Shown here piece by piece: positions 7,988 through 16,463 of a DNA stretch of 64,000 bases; positions within the stretch are counted from its first letter, which is position 1, and the number at the start of each line of letters is the position of its first letter. Under the pieces are notes generated by a model. The model searched no databases. It was given only the letters and a program-made list of their open reading frames with translations, and was not told where the DNA came from. Position numbers and translations under genes: made by a program. Source of the DNA: JBEDUK01 sp963781595 (GTDB taxonomy: Bacteria; Actinomycetota; UBA4738); NCBI GenBank assembly GCA_963781595.1, contig CAWAGG010000006.1, positions 2,046,001 through 2,110,000 of the forward strand. The letters are read 5' to 3'.

Positions 7988-8816
7988 GGGCTTCGCCCAC
8001 ATCGAGGGCGGACGCCTGTACTACGAGCTCGCCGGCGACGGTCCGGCGATCGTGCTGATCCACGCGGGCCTATGGGACCTGCGGATCTGGGACCAGCAGG
8101 TCGAGCCGTTCGTGGCGGCCGGGCTCACGGTCCTGCGGTACGACCTCCGCGGGTACGGACGTTCGGACCCTCCGACGGTGCCGTTCTCGTTCCGGCAGGA
8201 GCTCGCGGACCTGATGGCGCACCTGGGCGTTCCCCGAGCCGCGATCGTCGGCGCATCGGTCGGCGGCCAGATCGCCCTGGACTTCACGCTGGAGCGGCCG
8301 GACCTCGCCGACGCGCTGATCCTGGTCGGCGCCGGGCTGAGCGGTGACGACACACCGGACGACCCGGAGACGGCGATGAAGCTGGAGGCATCGGAGGCCG
8401 CCTTCGAGGCAGGCGACCACGCGCGGGCGGTGGACCTGGCGCTCGCGGTCTGGTGCCCCCTGCGCACGGATTCCGGCGTGGACCGGCGGATCCGCGACAT
8501 CGCGATGGACAACCGGGACGTCGACGGCTTCGACTGGAGCCTGAGCCGCCGACTCGATCCTCCCGCGGCCGGGCGGCTCCACGAGGTCGACGTCCCCACG
8601 CTCGTGATCGTCGGCGACGCCGATGTGCCCGCGATGCGGACGATCGCCGACACGCTCGCGGACGGGGTCGCCGGCGCGCGGCTCGAGGTGCTCGAAGGCG
8701 CCGATCACCTGCCGAACATGCGGCGAGCGCCGGCGTTCAACCGCCTGGTGCTGGACTTCCTCGCGGCGCCGGCGCCTCCGGGCCCGGATCGTCTGGCGGG
8801 ACCCACCAGCCGCTGA
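7980..8816 (+). CDS. Alpha/beta-fold hydrolase
   Basis: This 278-residue protein has the hydrolase fold: oxyanion region VLIHAGLWDLRIWD, nucleophile elbow GASVGGQIAL (serine), the acid in VIVGDADVPAM, and histidine in EGADHLPNMRR. The start codon ATG lies inside the last 8 nt of the acyl-CoA ligase, and no better upstream start exists. Family members include esterases, lactonases and enol-lactone hydrolases; the substrate is not predictable. Its 3' end overlaps the convergent ctpE gene by 80 nt. Confidence 0.85.
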   Translation: MRRGFAHIEGGRLYYELAGDGPAIVLIHAGLWDLRIWDQQVEPFVAAGLTVLRYDLRGYGRSDPPTVPFSFRQELADLMAHLGVPRAAIVGASVGGQIALDFTLERPDLADALILVGAGLSGDDTPDDPETAMKLEASEAAFEAGDHARAVDLALAVWCPLRTDSGVDRRIRDIAMDNRDVDGFDWSLSRRLDPPAAGRLHEVDVPTLVIVGDADVPAMRTIADTLADGVAGARLEVLEGADHLPNMRRAPAFNRLVLDFLAAPAPPGPDRLAGPTSR

Positions 8817-11172
8817 TCCCCCTCCCCGGCACGAACAGCTGGACGAGCGATGCCCCGAGCGCCGCGATCCCGAACCCCGCCAAGGTCACCAGGAGCGGCG
8901 GCAGGACCAGGTCGAAGAACGCCCGGAGCTCCGGTACCGCGAGGAACACCAGGAACGCGGAGGCCATGGCGAAGATCAAGAGCCGGCGCGTCGGATTCAA
9001 CGGACGCGCCACGGTCGCCAGGATCAGCAGGCCCATCCAGAACAGCACCATCGTCGCCGACGTCCGGTCCTGGGCCGTCGAGACGTTCACCTGGTCGCGC
9101 ACCAGGATGTACGCGGACAGGGTCGCGACGGCCGCGATCACGCCGGCCGGGATCGCGAATCGGAGGACCCGCGGAACGAACCCCGGCCGCGCCCGTTGCG
9201 TGTTCGGCCCGAGCGCCAGGAAGAACCCCGGGATCCCGATCGTGAGGGTGCTGATGATCGTCAGATGCCGAGGCAGGAACGGGAACGGGAGCCCCGCAAG
9301 GCCCACCGCCAGCGAGAGCAGCATCGCGTAGACCGTCTTCGTGACGAACAGGTTCGCCGTGCGTTCGATGTTGCCGATCACGCGCCGGCCCTCGGCGACG
9401 GCCGGGGGCAGCGAGGCGAGGGTCGAATCCAGCAGGACGAGCTGCGCCGTCGCCCTGGTCGCGGCGCTGCCGGAGCCCATCGCCACCCCCATGTCGGCCT
9501 CCTTGAGGGCCAGCGCGTCGTTCACGCCGTCGCCCGTCATCGCGACCACGTGGCCGCGCGATCGGAGCGCTCCGACCATCTCGCGCTTCTGCTGCGGGGT
9601 CACCCGCCCGAACACCGTGTGCTCGTCGAGGGCTGCCGCCAGCCCCGGAGGATCGTCCGGCAGCTCGCGCGCGTCGGCCGCGTCCTCGGCTCCGACCAGG
9701 CCCGCCTCCGACGCGATCGCCGAGACGGTGGCCGGGAAGTCGCCCGAGATCACCTTGACCGTTACGCCTTGTTCGGCGAAGTACCGGAGGGTCTCGGAGG
9801 CGTCGACCCGGAGACGGTCCCGCAGGACCACCATTCCCACCGGGCGCGCACCCGCGGGCAGCCGTTCGCCCTCGAGGGCAGCTTCGGTGTGGGCCAGGAC
9901 CAGGACCCGCCGGCCGGTGCCGGCGAGCTCGGCCGCACGCGCCCGGGCCTCCGCGACGGCGGGACCGGAACCGGCCAGCACGACGTCGGGGGCGCCCAGG
10001 ACCCACGTTCCCAGGCCGTCGAACGTCGCGCCGCTCCACTTGCGCGCGGACGAGAACGGCACCGTCGCCAGCGGCCGGGACAACGGTTCGACCTCGGTTC
10101 CCGGGAACGCCTCGGCGATCGAGGCCATCGTCGCGTTGGGCGCCGGGTCCGACGCAGCGAGCGCCGCCAGGGCGCGGGCGCCGGCGTCGTCGCTCCCCAG
10201 CCAATCCACCGTCTCGACGGAGAGGCGTCCCTCGGTGAGCGTGCCCGTTTTGTCGATGCACAGCACGTCGATCCGAGCGAGTCCCTCCACGGCGGGCAGC
10301 TCCTGGACGAGGACCCGCCTGCGCGCGAGCCGCACCACGCCGGCGGCGAACGCGATGCTCGTGAGCAGCACCAACCCCTCCGGTACCATCGCGACCGTGC
10401 CCGCGACCGCGCCCCGCACGGCCGACCGGACGTCGGCGCTCGCCCTGAGCTGGCTGGTGATCAGCAGGATCGCGGTGGGGATCAGGGCCCACGTGACCAG
10501 CACGATGATGCGGTTGATGCCGGTGCGCAGCTCGGACCGGACCAGCGTGAAGCGCTTCGCCTCCTCGGCGAGCTTCGTCGCATACGCCTCGGCCCCGACC
10601 CGTGTCGCCCGGTAGCGGCCCGCGCCGGCGGCGACGAAACTGCCCGAGAGCACCTCGTCGCCGGGGCCCTTGCGGAGGGGGTCGGTCTCGCCCGTCAGGA
10701 GCGATTCGTCCAGCTCCATCCCGTCTGCGGACAGGACGAGGCCGTCGACGACGATCTGGTCGCCGGCTCGCAGCGCGAGGACGTCGTCCAGTACGACCTG
10801 GTTCACCGCGACGTCGGCCTCCTGGCCGCCCCGGATCACCCGCGCCCGCGGGGCCGTCAGCAGGGTCAGGCGGTCGAGCGTCCGCTTCGCCCGCAGCTCC
10901 TGGTAGATCCCCACGCTCGCGTTCGCGACCAACACGAACCCGAACAGGGCGTCCTGGTACGGCCCGACGATGAGGATCACGACGAGGAGGGTCCCCAGGA
11001 GGAAGTTGAAGGGGGTGAGGACGTTCGCGCGGACGATCTGCACGACGGAGCGGGTCGTGGTCGAGGGGACGTCGTTCACCTGGCCTCGACGGACGCGCTC
11101 GGCGACCTCCGCGTCGCTCAGCCCGTCGGGCGGCCCCGCGAGCCGACCGTCGGGAGCTACAGCCCGCCCCAC
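8737..11172 (-). CDS. ctpE: CtpE-type cation-translocating P-type ATPase
   Basis: This 811-residue P2-like ATPase carries the phosphorylation motif CIDKTGTLTEG, the actuator LTGETDPL, the PEGL transmembrane motif (MVPEGLVLLTS) and the hinge TGDGVNDALALKEAD. The N-terminal sequence, with FNFLLGTLLVVILIVGP and LRAKRTLDRL, closely resembles CtpE (Rv0908), which has been linked to calcium uptake and cell-surface integrity. Calcium specificity is inferred only. The GTG start overlaps the HAD gene by 16 nt, so it is the last gene of a three-gene operon. The C-terminal 26 codons overlap the convergent hydrolase gene. Confidence 0.9.
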   Translation of the reverse strand: MGRAVAPDGRLAGPPDGLSDAEVAERVRRGQVNDVPSTTTRSVVQIVRANVLTPFNFLLGTLLVVILIVGPYQDALFGFVLVANASVGIYQELRAKRTLDRLTLLTAPRARVIRGGQEADVAVNQVVLDDVLALRAGDQIVVDGLVLSADGMELDESLLTGETDPLRKGPGDEVLSGSFVAAGAGRYRATRVGAEAYATKLAEEAKRFTLVRSELRTGINRIIVLVTWALIPTAILLITSQLRASADVRSAVRGAVAGTVAMVPEGLVLLTSIAFAAGVVRLARRRVLVQELPAVEGLARIDVLCIDKTGTLTEGRLSVETVDWLGSDDAGARALAALAASDPAPNATMASIAEAFPGTEVEPLSRPLATVPFSSARKWSGATFDGLGTWVLGAPDVVLAGSGPAVAEARARAAELAGTGRRVLVLAHTEAALEGERLPAGARPVGMVVLRDRLRVDASETLRYFAEQGVTVKVISGDFPATVSAIASEAGLVGAEDAADARELPDDPPGLAAALDEHTVFGRVTPQQKREMVGALRSRGHVVAMTGDGVNDALALKEADMGVAMGSGSAATRATAQLVLLDSTLASLPPAVAEGRRVIGNIERTANLFVTKTVYAMLLSLAVGLAGLPFPFLPRHLTIISTLTIGIPGFFLALGPNTQRARPGFVPRVLRFAIPAGVIAAVATLSAYILVRDQVNVSTAQDRTSATMVLFWMGLLILATVARPLNPTRRLLIFAMASAFLVFLAVPELRAFFDLVLPPLLVTLAGFGIAALGASLVQLFVPGRGISGWWVPPDDPGPEAPAPRGSPAPGG

Positions 11173-11912
11173 GAGCGCACCGTGGCCGGGACCTCCCCGA
11201 TCGAGGCGATCACCGCGTCGGGCCGGATGTCCTCGCGCTCGTCCTCCTGCCGGAACTGCCGCGTCTGGACCCCGCGCATCCCCACGCCCTGCGCGCCGCC
11301 GACGTCGTCGACGAGCCGGTCGCCGACGAACGCCGTCTCGGCGGCGTCGGCGCTCAAGCGGTCGAGCGCCTCGAGGAAGATCCTCGGATCGGGCTTGCGC
11401 CGGCCGACCTCGCTGGAGAACACCGTCGCGTCGAGGAACGCGTCCAGTCCGAGTCGCGCGAGGTCCTCGCGCATGAGGTGCGGGAGCAGCGTCACGTTCG
11501 ACACGAGCCCCATCCGATACCCCGCGTCCTTCAACGTCTGGAGCGTCTGGATCGTCGCCCGCTCGACCGTGATGGAGTTCGAATACGCCGAGTGGTCCAG
11601 CGCCACGATATGGTCGATCACGTCCGGAGGGAGGTCGAACCCGATCCCGGCGAACGACTCCCGAAGGAGCGTCGCCTGGTCCAGCTCCTCGAGCCGCCCC
11701 TGCGCGTACGAGTCCTCGATCATGCGGTCCACCGAGCCGGTGACGCGTTCGACCAGATCAAGCAGCTCGTGGACCTGCATATAGGCGACCGCCTCGACGC
11801 GCTCACGGATACGCCGGTAGGCCTCGAGGAGGGCTTCCTCGGTGCGGCGGAAGTCGACCAGCGTGTGACCGTAGTCGAACAGGATCGCGCGGACCGGTTC
11901 GACCGTCGTCAC
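11157..11912 (-). CDS. HAD-superfamily hydrolase
   Basis: The 251-residue protein contains HAD motif I as ILFDYGHTL, motif II as VSNVT, the lysine of motif III in RRKPDPRIF, and motif IV as FVGDRLVDDVGGA. The residue two after the nucleophilic Asp is Gly instead of the usual Asp general acid. This FDxGxT form occurs in a subgroup of HAD-IA proteins and may change the chemistry. It lies between a membrane-protein gene (28-nt spacing) and ctpE (16-nt overlap), consistent with one transcript. The substrate is unknown. Confidence 0.85.
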   Translation of the reverse strand: MTTVEPVRAILFDYGHTLVDFRRTEEALLEAYRRIRERVEAVAYMQVHELLDLVERVTGSVDRMIEDSYAQGRLEELDQATLLRESFAGIGFDLPPDVIDHIVALDHSAYSNSITVERATIQTLQTLKDAGYRMGLVSNVTLLPHLMREDLARLGLDAFLDATVFSSEVGRRKPDPRIFLEALDRLSADAAETAFVGDRLVDDVGGAQGVGMRGVQTRQFRQEDEREDIRPDAVIASIGEVPATVRSWGGL

Positions 11913-11939
11913 GGGGCCTCGACCGTCGCGCGCCGGGCC

Positions 11940-12782
11940 CTACGGCGCGCTCGTGGCCAGGTCGCTCTGGAGCCGCACCTGGTCCAGGCTCTCCTTGCGC
12001 ACGCGCAGGTCCAGGTACAGGAGCACGCCGACGAGGGCCGTGTACGGGGTAGTGACGGTCGACGCGATGCCGGCCAAGAGCCCGCGTACGAACCAGTTGT
12101 GCCCGAACGGCGCGGTGATGATCGCGTTGACGACGCCGGTGATGAGGGCGGCCACGACGATCACCCCGAACACAGGCCACGCCCTGCCACGAACGAGGTT
12201 CCAGGACCTGCTCAACGCGTTCGTCCCACGCTTGTCCTCGATCACCAGCGCCGGGAGCGAAACCGCGAGCCAGGTCAGGAAGATGAACCCGGGGATGATG
12301 AACAGGATGAAGCCGAGAGCGACGATCAGACCCACCAGGATGCTCACCCACAGGATAGACCAGAGGCGTGCGATTCCGAAGGAGTAGGCGCCACCCAAGG
12401 TGAGGGGCTGGCCGACGAAGACGCCAGCGGCCTCGCGCGTGATCGCGCCGGTCAGCACCTGCGAGATCACGATGCCGACGAACGCCACGAGGGCGGACGC
12501 GAGCGAGGCTCGCCAGAAGCTGCCGGACACCGCCGGCACCTGGACGCTCGTGCCGTTGATCGTCGTCGTGGTCGTCGAGATCGTCACCGACTTGCGGATC
12601 AGCTGGTCCGAGATCAGGTACCCGATCAACGACAGTGGGATCGCGACGACCGCCACGACCGACATCAGCGCCTGCCAGTTCTTCGTGAACATCTCGAAGG
12701 CCGTCGTGAGGATCTCGCCGACTCCTCTCGGCCTCAGTTCGACCTGACCGGCCGCGCCGCCAGTGTTCATCCCTTGGTCCAC
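11940..12782 (-). CDS. Polytopic membrane protein (glycerophosphodiester phosphodiesterase membrane-domain-like)
   Basis: A 280-residue integral membrane protein with about six hydrophobic segments, beginning RPRGVGEILTTAFEMFTKNW. The LWSILWVSILVGLI and FIIPGFIFLTWLAVSLPALVIED segments resemble the membrane domain found in glycerophosphodiester phosphodiesterases and many uncharacterised actinobacterial proteins. No catalytic residues are visible. GTG 12782 is preferred over ATG 12770 because AAGGAG sits 6 nt upstream of the GTG. It is the first gene of the operon with the HAD protein and ctpE, and a TATCGT -10 candidate lies at 12812-12817. Confidence 0.7.
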   Translation of the reverse strand: MDQGMNTGGAAGQVELRPRGVGEILTTAFEMFTKNWQALMSVVAVVAIPLSLIGYLISDQLIRKSVTISTTTTTINGTSVQVPAVSGSFWRASLASALVAFVGIVISQVLTGAITREAAGVFVGQPLTLGGAYSFGIARLWSILWVSILVGLIVALGFILFIIPGFIFLTWLAVSLPALVIEDKRGTNALSRSWNLVRGRAWPVFGVIVVAALITGVVNAIITAPFGHNWFVRGLLAGIASTVTTPYTALVGVLLYLDLRVRKESLDQVRLQSDLATSAP

Positions 12783-12853
12783 GTCGTGCTCCTTCCTCGA
12801 GCCCCCGCGACACGATACCCCTGGGCGCCGGCGCGGGGTGGGAGGCACCCGTG

Positions 12854-12859
12854 TACGCT
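12854..12859 (+). promoter_or_regulatory. -10 element of a leaderless promoter (metallophosphoesterase)
   Basis: TACGCT ends 7 nt before the GTG at 12867, placing the expected transcription start on the start codon. This supports the choice of GTG over any upstream start. Confidence 0.45.
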
Positions 12860-12866
12860 TCGCGCG

Positions 12867-13646
12867 GTGCGGGTGACGGCGATCTCCGACGTGCACGGGG
12901 CGGCCGACCGGATCGCGGCGGTGGCGGCCGGATGCGACGTGCTGATCGTGCTGGGCGATCTGATCAACGTGCTCGACTACCGGACGATGGACGGCATCCT
13001 GGTGGAGGTGTTCGGCCGCGAGCCGGTCGCGGAGGCGGCTCGCCTCCGCTCGGAGGGCCGGTTCGACGAGGCTCGCCGCGCCTTCCGGTCCCGCGTCGCG
13101 CCCGAGCAGGAGGCCGAGCTCCGCGTGCGGTTCCTCGAGCTCGTGCGCGCCGATTACGAGCGCGTCTTCGCGGCGATCCCGGACGGCTCATACGTCACCT
13201 TCGGCAACGTCGACGTGCCCGACATCCTGCGTGCGGTCAAGCCGGAGGGCATCCGGTTCGTCGACGGCGAGGCGGTGGCGATCGGAGGCTGGACCTTCGG
13301 CTTCGTCGGCGGCGGCGTTCGCACGCCGCTGGCGATCCCCGGCGAGGTCTCCGACGAGGAGTACGACGCCAAGCTCGAACGCATCGGACCGGTCGACGTC
13401 GTCTGCACGCACATGCCGCCGCGCCTGCCGGGCTACGCCTACGATGTCGTCGCGCGGAAGTTCGAGCCCGGGTCCGTCGGATTGATCGCGTACGTGCGCC
13501 GGCACGCTCCCCGGTACGCGCTGTTCGGTCACGTGCACGATCCGCTCGTGCCCCGTGGGACGATCGGGTCCACCGACCTGGTCAACGTCGGGCATTTCCA
13601 GGCGCACGGACAGGGGTTCACCTTCGAGGTGCCGGACGCCGCATAG
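12867..13646 (+). CDS. Calcineurin-like metallophosphoesterase
   Basis: This 259-residue protein has the dimetal site of the family: DVHG near the N-terminus (ISDVHGAADR), LGDLIN, FGNVDV in place of GNHE, CTHMPPR and FGHVHDP. Such enzymes cleave phosphomonoesters or phosphodiesters, and the short YfcE/MJ0936-like members often act on cyclic nucleotides or small substrates. An insertion around residues 45-100 separates the GD and GN motifs. It is divergently transcribed from the membrane-HAD-ctpE operon. The start at GTG 12867 is supported by the -10 spacing and immediate homology. Confidence 0.85.
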   Translation: MRVTAISDVHGAADRIAAVAAGCDVLIVLGDLINVLDYRTMDGILVEVFGREPVAEAARLRSEGRFDEARRAFRSRVAPEQEAELRVRFLELVRADYERVFAAIPDGSYVTFGNVDVPDILRAVKPEGIRFVDGEAVAIGGWTFGFVGGGVRTPLAIPGEVSDEEYDAKLERIGPVDVVCTHMPPRLPGYAYDVVARKFEPGSVGLIAYVRRHAPRYALFGHVHDPLVPRGTIGSTDLVNVGHFQAHGQGFTFEVPDAA

Positions 13647-13670
13647 GCGCGTAGGCATAGGCGCATAGGA
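13641..13670 (+). repeat. Three short direct copies of GCATAGG
   Basis: GCATAGGCGC occurs at 13641-13650 and 13655-13664, and a third GCATAGGA at 13663-13670. They span the metallophosphoesterase stop codon (TAG inside the first copy) and end in the AGGAAGG ribosome binding site of the next gene. Confidence 0.6.
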
Positions 13671-13680
13671 AGGAAGCGCG

Positions 13681-14121
13681 ATGGCCGAGAAGACGGAGGG
13701 TTCGACGCGGATCGAGGCGACGCCGGCGGAGATCATGGCCGTGATCACCGACTTCGACGCGTATCCCGAGTGGGCCGGGGTGAAGACCGCCGAGATCCTG
13801 TCCGAGTACGAGGACGGCACGCCGGCCGGGGTGCGCATGTCCATCTCGCAGATGGGGTTCGACGCCACCTACACGCTGTCCTACGAGTACTTCGAGGACG
13901 ATCGCGGGATCTCGTGGACGACGGAGGAAGCCTCCGGCGCGGTCAAGGACATCCAGGGCGAATACGTGCTCGACCCGAACGACGACGGGACCACGGAGGT
14001 CACGTACCGGCTGACACTCGAGCTCGCGATCGGGTTGCCGGGCTTCATGAAGCGCCGGGCGGAGAAGCAGGTGATCGGGACGGCTCTGGGTGGCCTGAAG
14101 AAACGCGTGGAGGCGGCGTAG
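13681..14121 (+). CDS. SRPBCC / polyketide cyclase-like (START-superfamily) protein
   Basis: This 146-residue protein begins STRIEATPAEIMAVITDFDA, the start of the helix-grip fold seen in SRPBCC, polyketide cyclase/dehydrase and CoQ10-binding proteins. YPEWAGVKTAEILSEYEDG and the C-terminal helix FMKRRAEKQVIGTALGGLKK are typical. Family members bind hydrophobic ligands; a specific role cannot be assigned. AGGAAGG upstream of the ATG is a strong ribosome binding site. It is probably co-transcribed with the metallophosphoesterase (34-nt gap). Confidence 0.8.
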   Translation: MAEKTEGSTRIEATPAEIMAVITDFDAYPEWAGVKTAEILSEYEDGTPAGVRMSISQMGFDATYTLSYEYFEDDRGISWTTEEASGAVKDIQGEYVLDPNDDGTTEVTYRLTLELAIGLPGFMKRRAEKQVIGTALGGLKKRVEAA

Positions 14122-14218
14122 GCTCCCCGGCCGGCAGGGCTATGCTGCGCGGGGACGGGCCGGCGCCGCCCTCAACGGTGGCGCGATCGGCGAACGAAAG
14201 GACCGTCCGGCTGCTCCA

Positions 14219-15079
14219 TCAGGGAACGCCATCCGCCGGACCGCCGGCACGCGCCTCCGACCGGTCGATCGGTTCCGTCGACGGTTCGCTCGGCGCCCCG
14301 GGCGCTCTGGGCGCCCCGGGCGCCTCGGGCGGCTCGGTCCGCGGCCCCCCGGGAGGGTCCGCCGTCGCGGTATCTCCCGACCCCCCGGAGGCAGGCGCGG
14401 CGGCGCGGCCCGCCAGGAGCCCCCACAGCCCGGCAACCATCGCGAGCACGCCGCCGGCGAGCGCGATGAACACACCGGGCTGGAGCGTGCTGGTGATGGC
14501 CTTCTTCCGAGCGTGTCGGTTCCCCCCGCCCGCTGCCGCGTCCCCGAGTTCGGCGAACGACCGCTGGTGCGCCATGCCCGGCAACGGCGTCGTTCCACCG
14601 GTCACGTCAGGCCGGTACGCCAGCCCGAGGGCGGTCGCGCTGGCGGTGGGCGTCGCGTTCGTGTCCTGCCCGCCACCCTTCTGTTGATGGTGGCGTCCGT
14701 GCTTCTGCTTGGCGTCCGCCGGCGCCGCCTGATCGAACAGGGCCCGGGTCGCCATGCTCGACCCGATCGCGATCGTCACGACGGCGCCCGCGGCCAGGAC
14801 GATCGCCGCCATCGCGGCGCGCAGCCGCGAGTCGGAGCCGAGCGCCCACGCCGCGATCGCGATCACGATCACGACGCCGCAGGCGAACGTGAGCACGCCG
14901 ACGCCGAACTCCGTCCCCCGCAGCTGCGTGGTCAGCTTGCCGCGTTCGACCGTCACCCAGGTGATCATCGACCCGGCGATCGCGAGCGCGCCGGCGACCG
15001 CTCCGAGGATGATCGGCACGCGGCTCGTCGTGTGCGCGGTTCGTGTGCCGCCGGCACCGGTTCCGGTCGTCTCAGCCAT
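14219..15079 (-). CDS. Hypothetical four-helix membrane protein with low-complexity tail
   Basis: The 286-residue protein has four hydrophobic segments: around residues 23-45, 62-83, 88-108 and 203-223. A His/Lys/Gln-rich loop sits between the third and fourth, and the C-terminal tail is Pro/Gly/Ala-rich with repeated APGAP units. The first two segments enclose TWVTVERGKL, recalling Trp-biosynthesis-associated small membrane proteins, but the match is too weak to name. No catalytic motif is visible. It is divergent from the ArsA-like gene. Confidence 0.65.
   Translation of the reverse strand: MAETTGTGAGGTRTAHTTSRVPIILGAVAGALAIAGSMITWVTVERGKLTTQLRGTEFGVGVLTFACGVVIVIAIAAWALGSDSRLRAAMAAIVLAAGAVVTIAIGSSMATRALFDQAAPADAKQKHGRHHQQKGGGQDTNATPTASATALGLAYRPDVTGGTTPLPGMAHQRSFAELGDAAAGGGNRHARKKAITSTLQPGVFIALAGGVLAMVAGLWGLLAGRAAAPASGGSGDTATADPPGGPRTEPPEAPGAPRAPGAPSEPSTEPIDRSEARAGGPADGVP
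14290..14340 (+). repeat. Low-complexity GGGCGCC-rich repeat inside the membrane-protein gene
   Basis: Imperfect 9-12 bp repeats built on GGCGCCCCGGGCGC encode the APGAP-type tail of the minus-strand gene. This is coding low complexity and not an independent element. Confidence 0.5.
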
Positions 15080-15216
15080 CGGTCGCTCCTCCTCGGATCT
15101 CGTCAGGACCGCGCGACTCTCGGCGGGTCGCCTGAGAGCGACCTGAACGAGGCCACGCGGTGCCGTGCAGTATGCCTGGCGGGCCAGCGGGGGAGCGAAG
15201 CCGCTGCCCCGGCGAG

Positions 15217-15222
15217 TAGGCT
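15217..15222 (+). promoter_or_regulatory. -10 element of a leaderless promoter (ArsA-like gene)
   Basis: TAGGCT ends 7 nt before GTG 15230. An in-frame GTG at 15227 lies too close to the hexamer, so the spacing favours 15230 as the start. Confidence 0.5.
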
Positions 15223-15229
15223 ACGCGTG

Positions 15230-16423
15230 GTGCGGATCCTGCTGTTCACGGGGAAGGGCGGCGTCGGGAAGACGACCGTCGCCGCCGCAACGGCCGCGCG
15301 ATCAGCCCAGGCCGGTCACCGGACGCTGATCATGAGCACGGACCCAGCGCACTCGCTCGCGGACTCGTTCGACCTGCCGCTGACGGCGCGCGCGCAGGAG
15401 ATCGCGCCGAACCTGTGGGCCGAGCAGATCGACGCGCAGGAGCGGCTCGAGGCGAACTGGCGCGACATCCAGGAGTTCGTCATCGCGTTCCTGAACTGGG
15501 CCGGTGTCGACGCGATCGAGGCCGAGGAACTCTCCGTGATCCCCGGCCTCGACGAGATCTTCAGCCTGACCGACGTCAAGGAGCACGTCGACTCGGGCCG
15601 CTACGACACGCTCGTGATCGACTGCGCGCCGACGGCGGAGACCCTGCGGCTCCTCAGCCTTCCCGAGGCGATGAACTGGTACATCGAACGGATCTTCCCG
15701 GTCGAACGCCGGGTGGTGAAGACGATCCGGCCGCTGCTGTCGCGGCTCACTAGCATGCCGATCGCCGACGACCGGATCTTCGCGGCCGTCGAGCGCCTGC
15801 ACCGCAACCTCGACGGCGTCCGGCAGTTGCTGACCAACGACCGGATGTCCTCGATCCGCCTGGTCGTGAACCCCGAGAAGATGGTGATCGCGGAGGCGCG
15901 CCGGACCTACACGTACCTTTCGCTGTTCGGGTACCGCGTGGACGCCGTGGTGGTGAACCGGATCATCCCCGAGGAGGTGAACGACCCCTACTTCGGCAAG
16001 TGGAAGGAGATCCAGGCCGAGCACCTCGCGACGATCCACGAGTCGTTCGCGCCGGTGCCGATCCTCACGGCGCGTCTCTTCGACCGGGAGATGGTCGGGA
16101 TCCCGCTCCTGGGGTCGTTGGGCGAGGAGGTCTACGGCGACCACGACGCCACGGAGATCCTGCACCGCGACGAGCCGATCCGGATCCGGAAGCGCGGGAC
16201 CGCCTACGTCCTGTCGATGCGCCTGCCGTTCGTCGACCGGACCGACCTGGACGTGTTCCGCAAAGGCGAGGAACTCTACGTCCGCGTCGGGCCCTATAAG
16301 CGGAACCTCCTTCTGCCGCAGATCCTGCAGCGCCTCGACGTCCGGGAGGCGTCGTTCGTCGACGACCGGCTCGAGGTCCTGTTCGCGAAGGACACGGAGA
16401 AGGCCGCCGGCTCGGCGGGGTAA
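15230..16423 (+). CDS. ArsA/Get3-family anion-transporting-type ATPase
   Basis: This 397-residue protein has the deviant Walker A motif GKGGVGKTT at residues 8-16, followed by the STDPAHSLADSFD loop and DCAPTAETLRLLSLP as switch region. It has one ATPase half instead of the two found in arsenite pump ArsA. The C-terminal ~90 residues (RLPFVDRTDLDVFRKGEELYV onward) look like the HSP20/alpha-crystallin-like domain of bacterial ArsA relatives. Bacterial Get3-like proteins are thought to be chaperones and not arsenite pumps, and no arsenic-resistance genes lie nearby. Many Actinobacteria have two adjacent paralogues; only one is seen here, followed by a small Cys-containing protein. Confidence 0.87.
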   Translation: MRILLFTGKGGVGKTTVAAATAARSAQAGHRTLIMSTDPAHSLADSFDLPLTARAQEIAPNLWAEQIDAQERLEANWRDIQEFVIAFLNWAGVDAIEAEELSVIPGLDEIFSLTDVKEHVDSGRYDTLVIDCAPTAETLRLLSLPEAMNWYIERIFPVERRVVKTIRPLLSRLTSMPIADDRIFAAVERLHRNLDGVRQLLTNDRMSSIRLVVNPEKMVIAEARRTYTYLSLFGYRVDAVVVNRIIPEEVNDPYFGKWKEIQAEHLATIHESFAPVPILTARLFDREMVGIPLLGSLGEEVYGDHDATEILHRDEPIRIRKRGTAYVLSMRLPFVDRTDLDVFRKGEELYVRVGPYKRNLLLPQILQRLDVREASFVDDRLEVLFAKDTEKAAGSAG

Positions 16424-16463
16424 CGTTCGAGAGGGCGTGCCTGAACACGAAGGGGGAGCGACC

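Noticed and set aside
6023..8002. 659-codon minus-strand frame over the acyl-CoA ligase
   Set aside because: Antisense shadow of a gene with all adenylation motifs.
8623..11784. 1053-codon plus-strand frame antisense to ctpE
   Set aside because: Low-complexity Arg/His/Gln composition typical of the complement of GC-rich genes; ctpE on the other strand is complete.
14290..14340. Repeat array considered as CRISPR or VNTR
   Set aside because: Short imperfect GGGCGCC units without spacers that encode the Pro/Ala-rich tail of a membrane protein.
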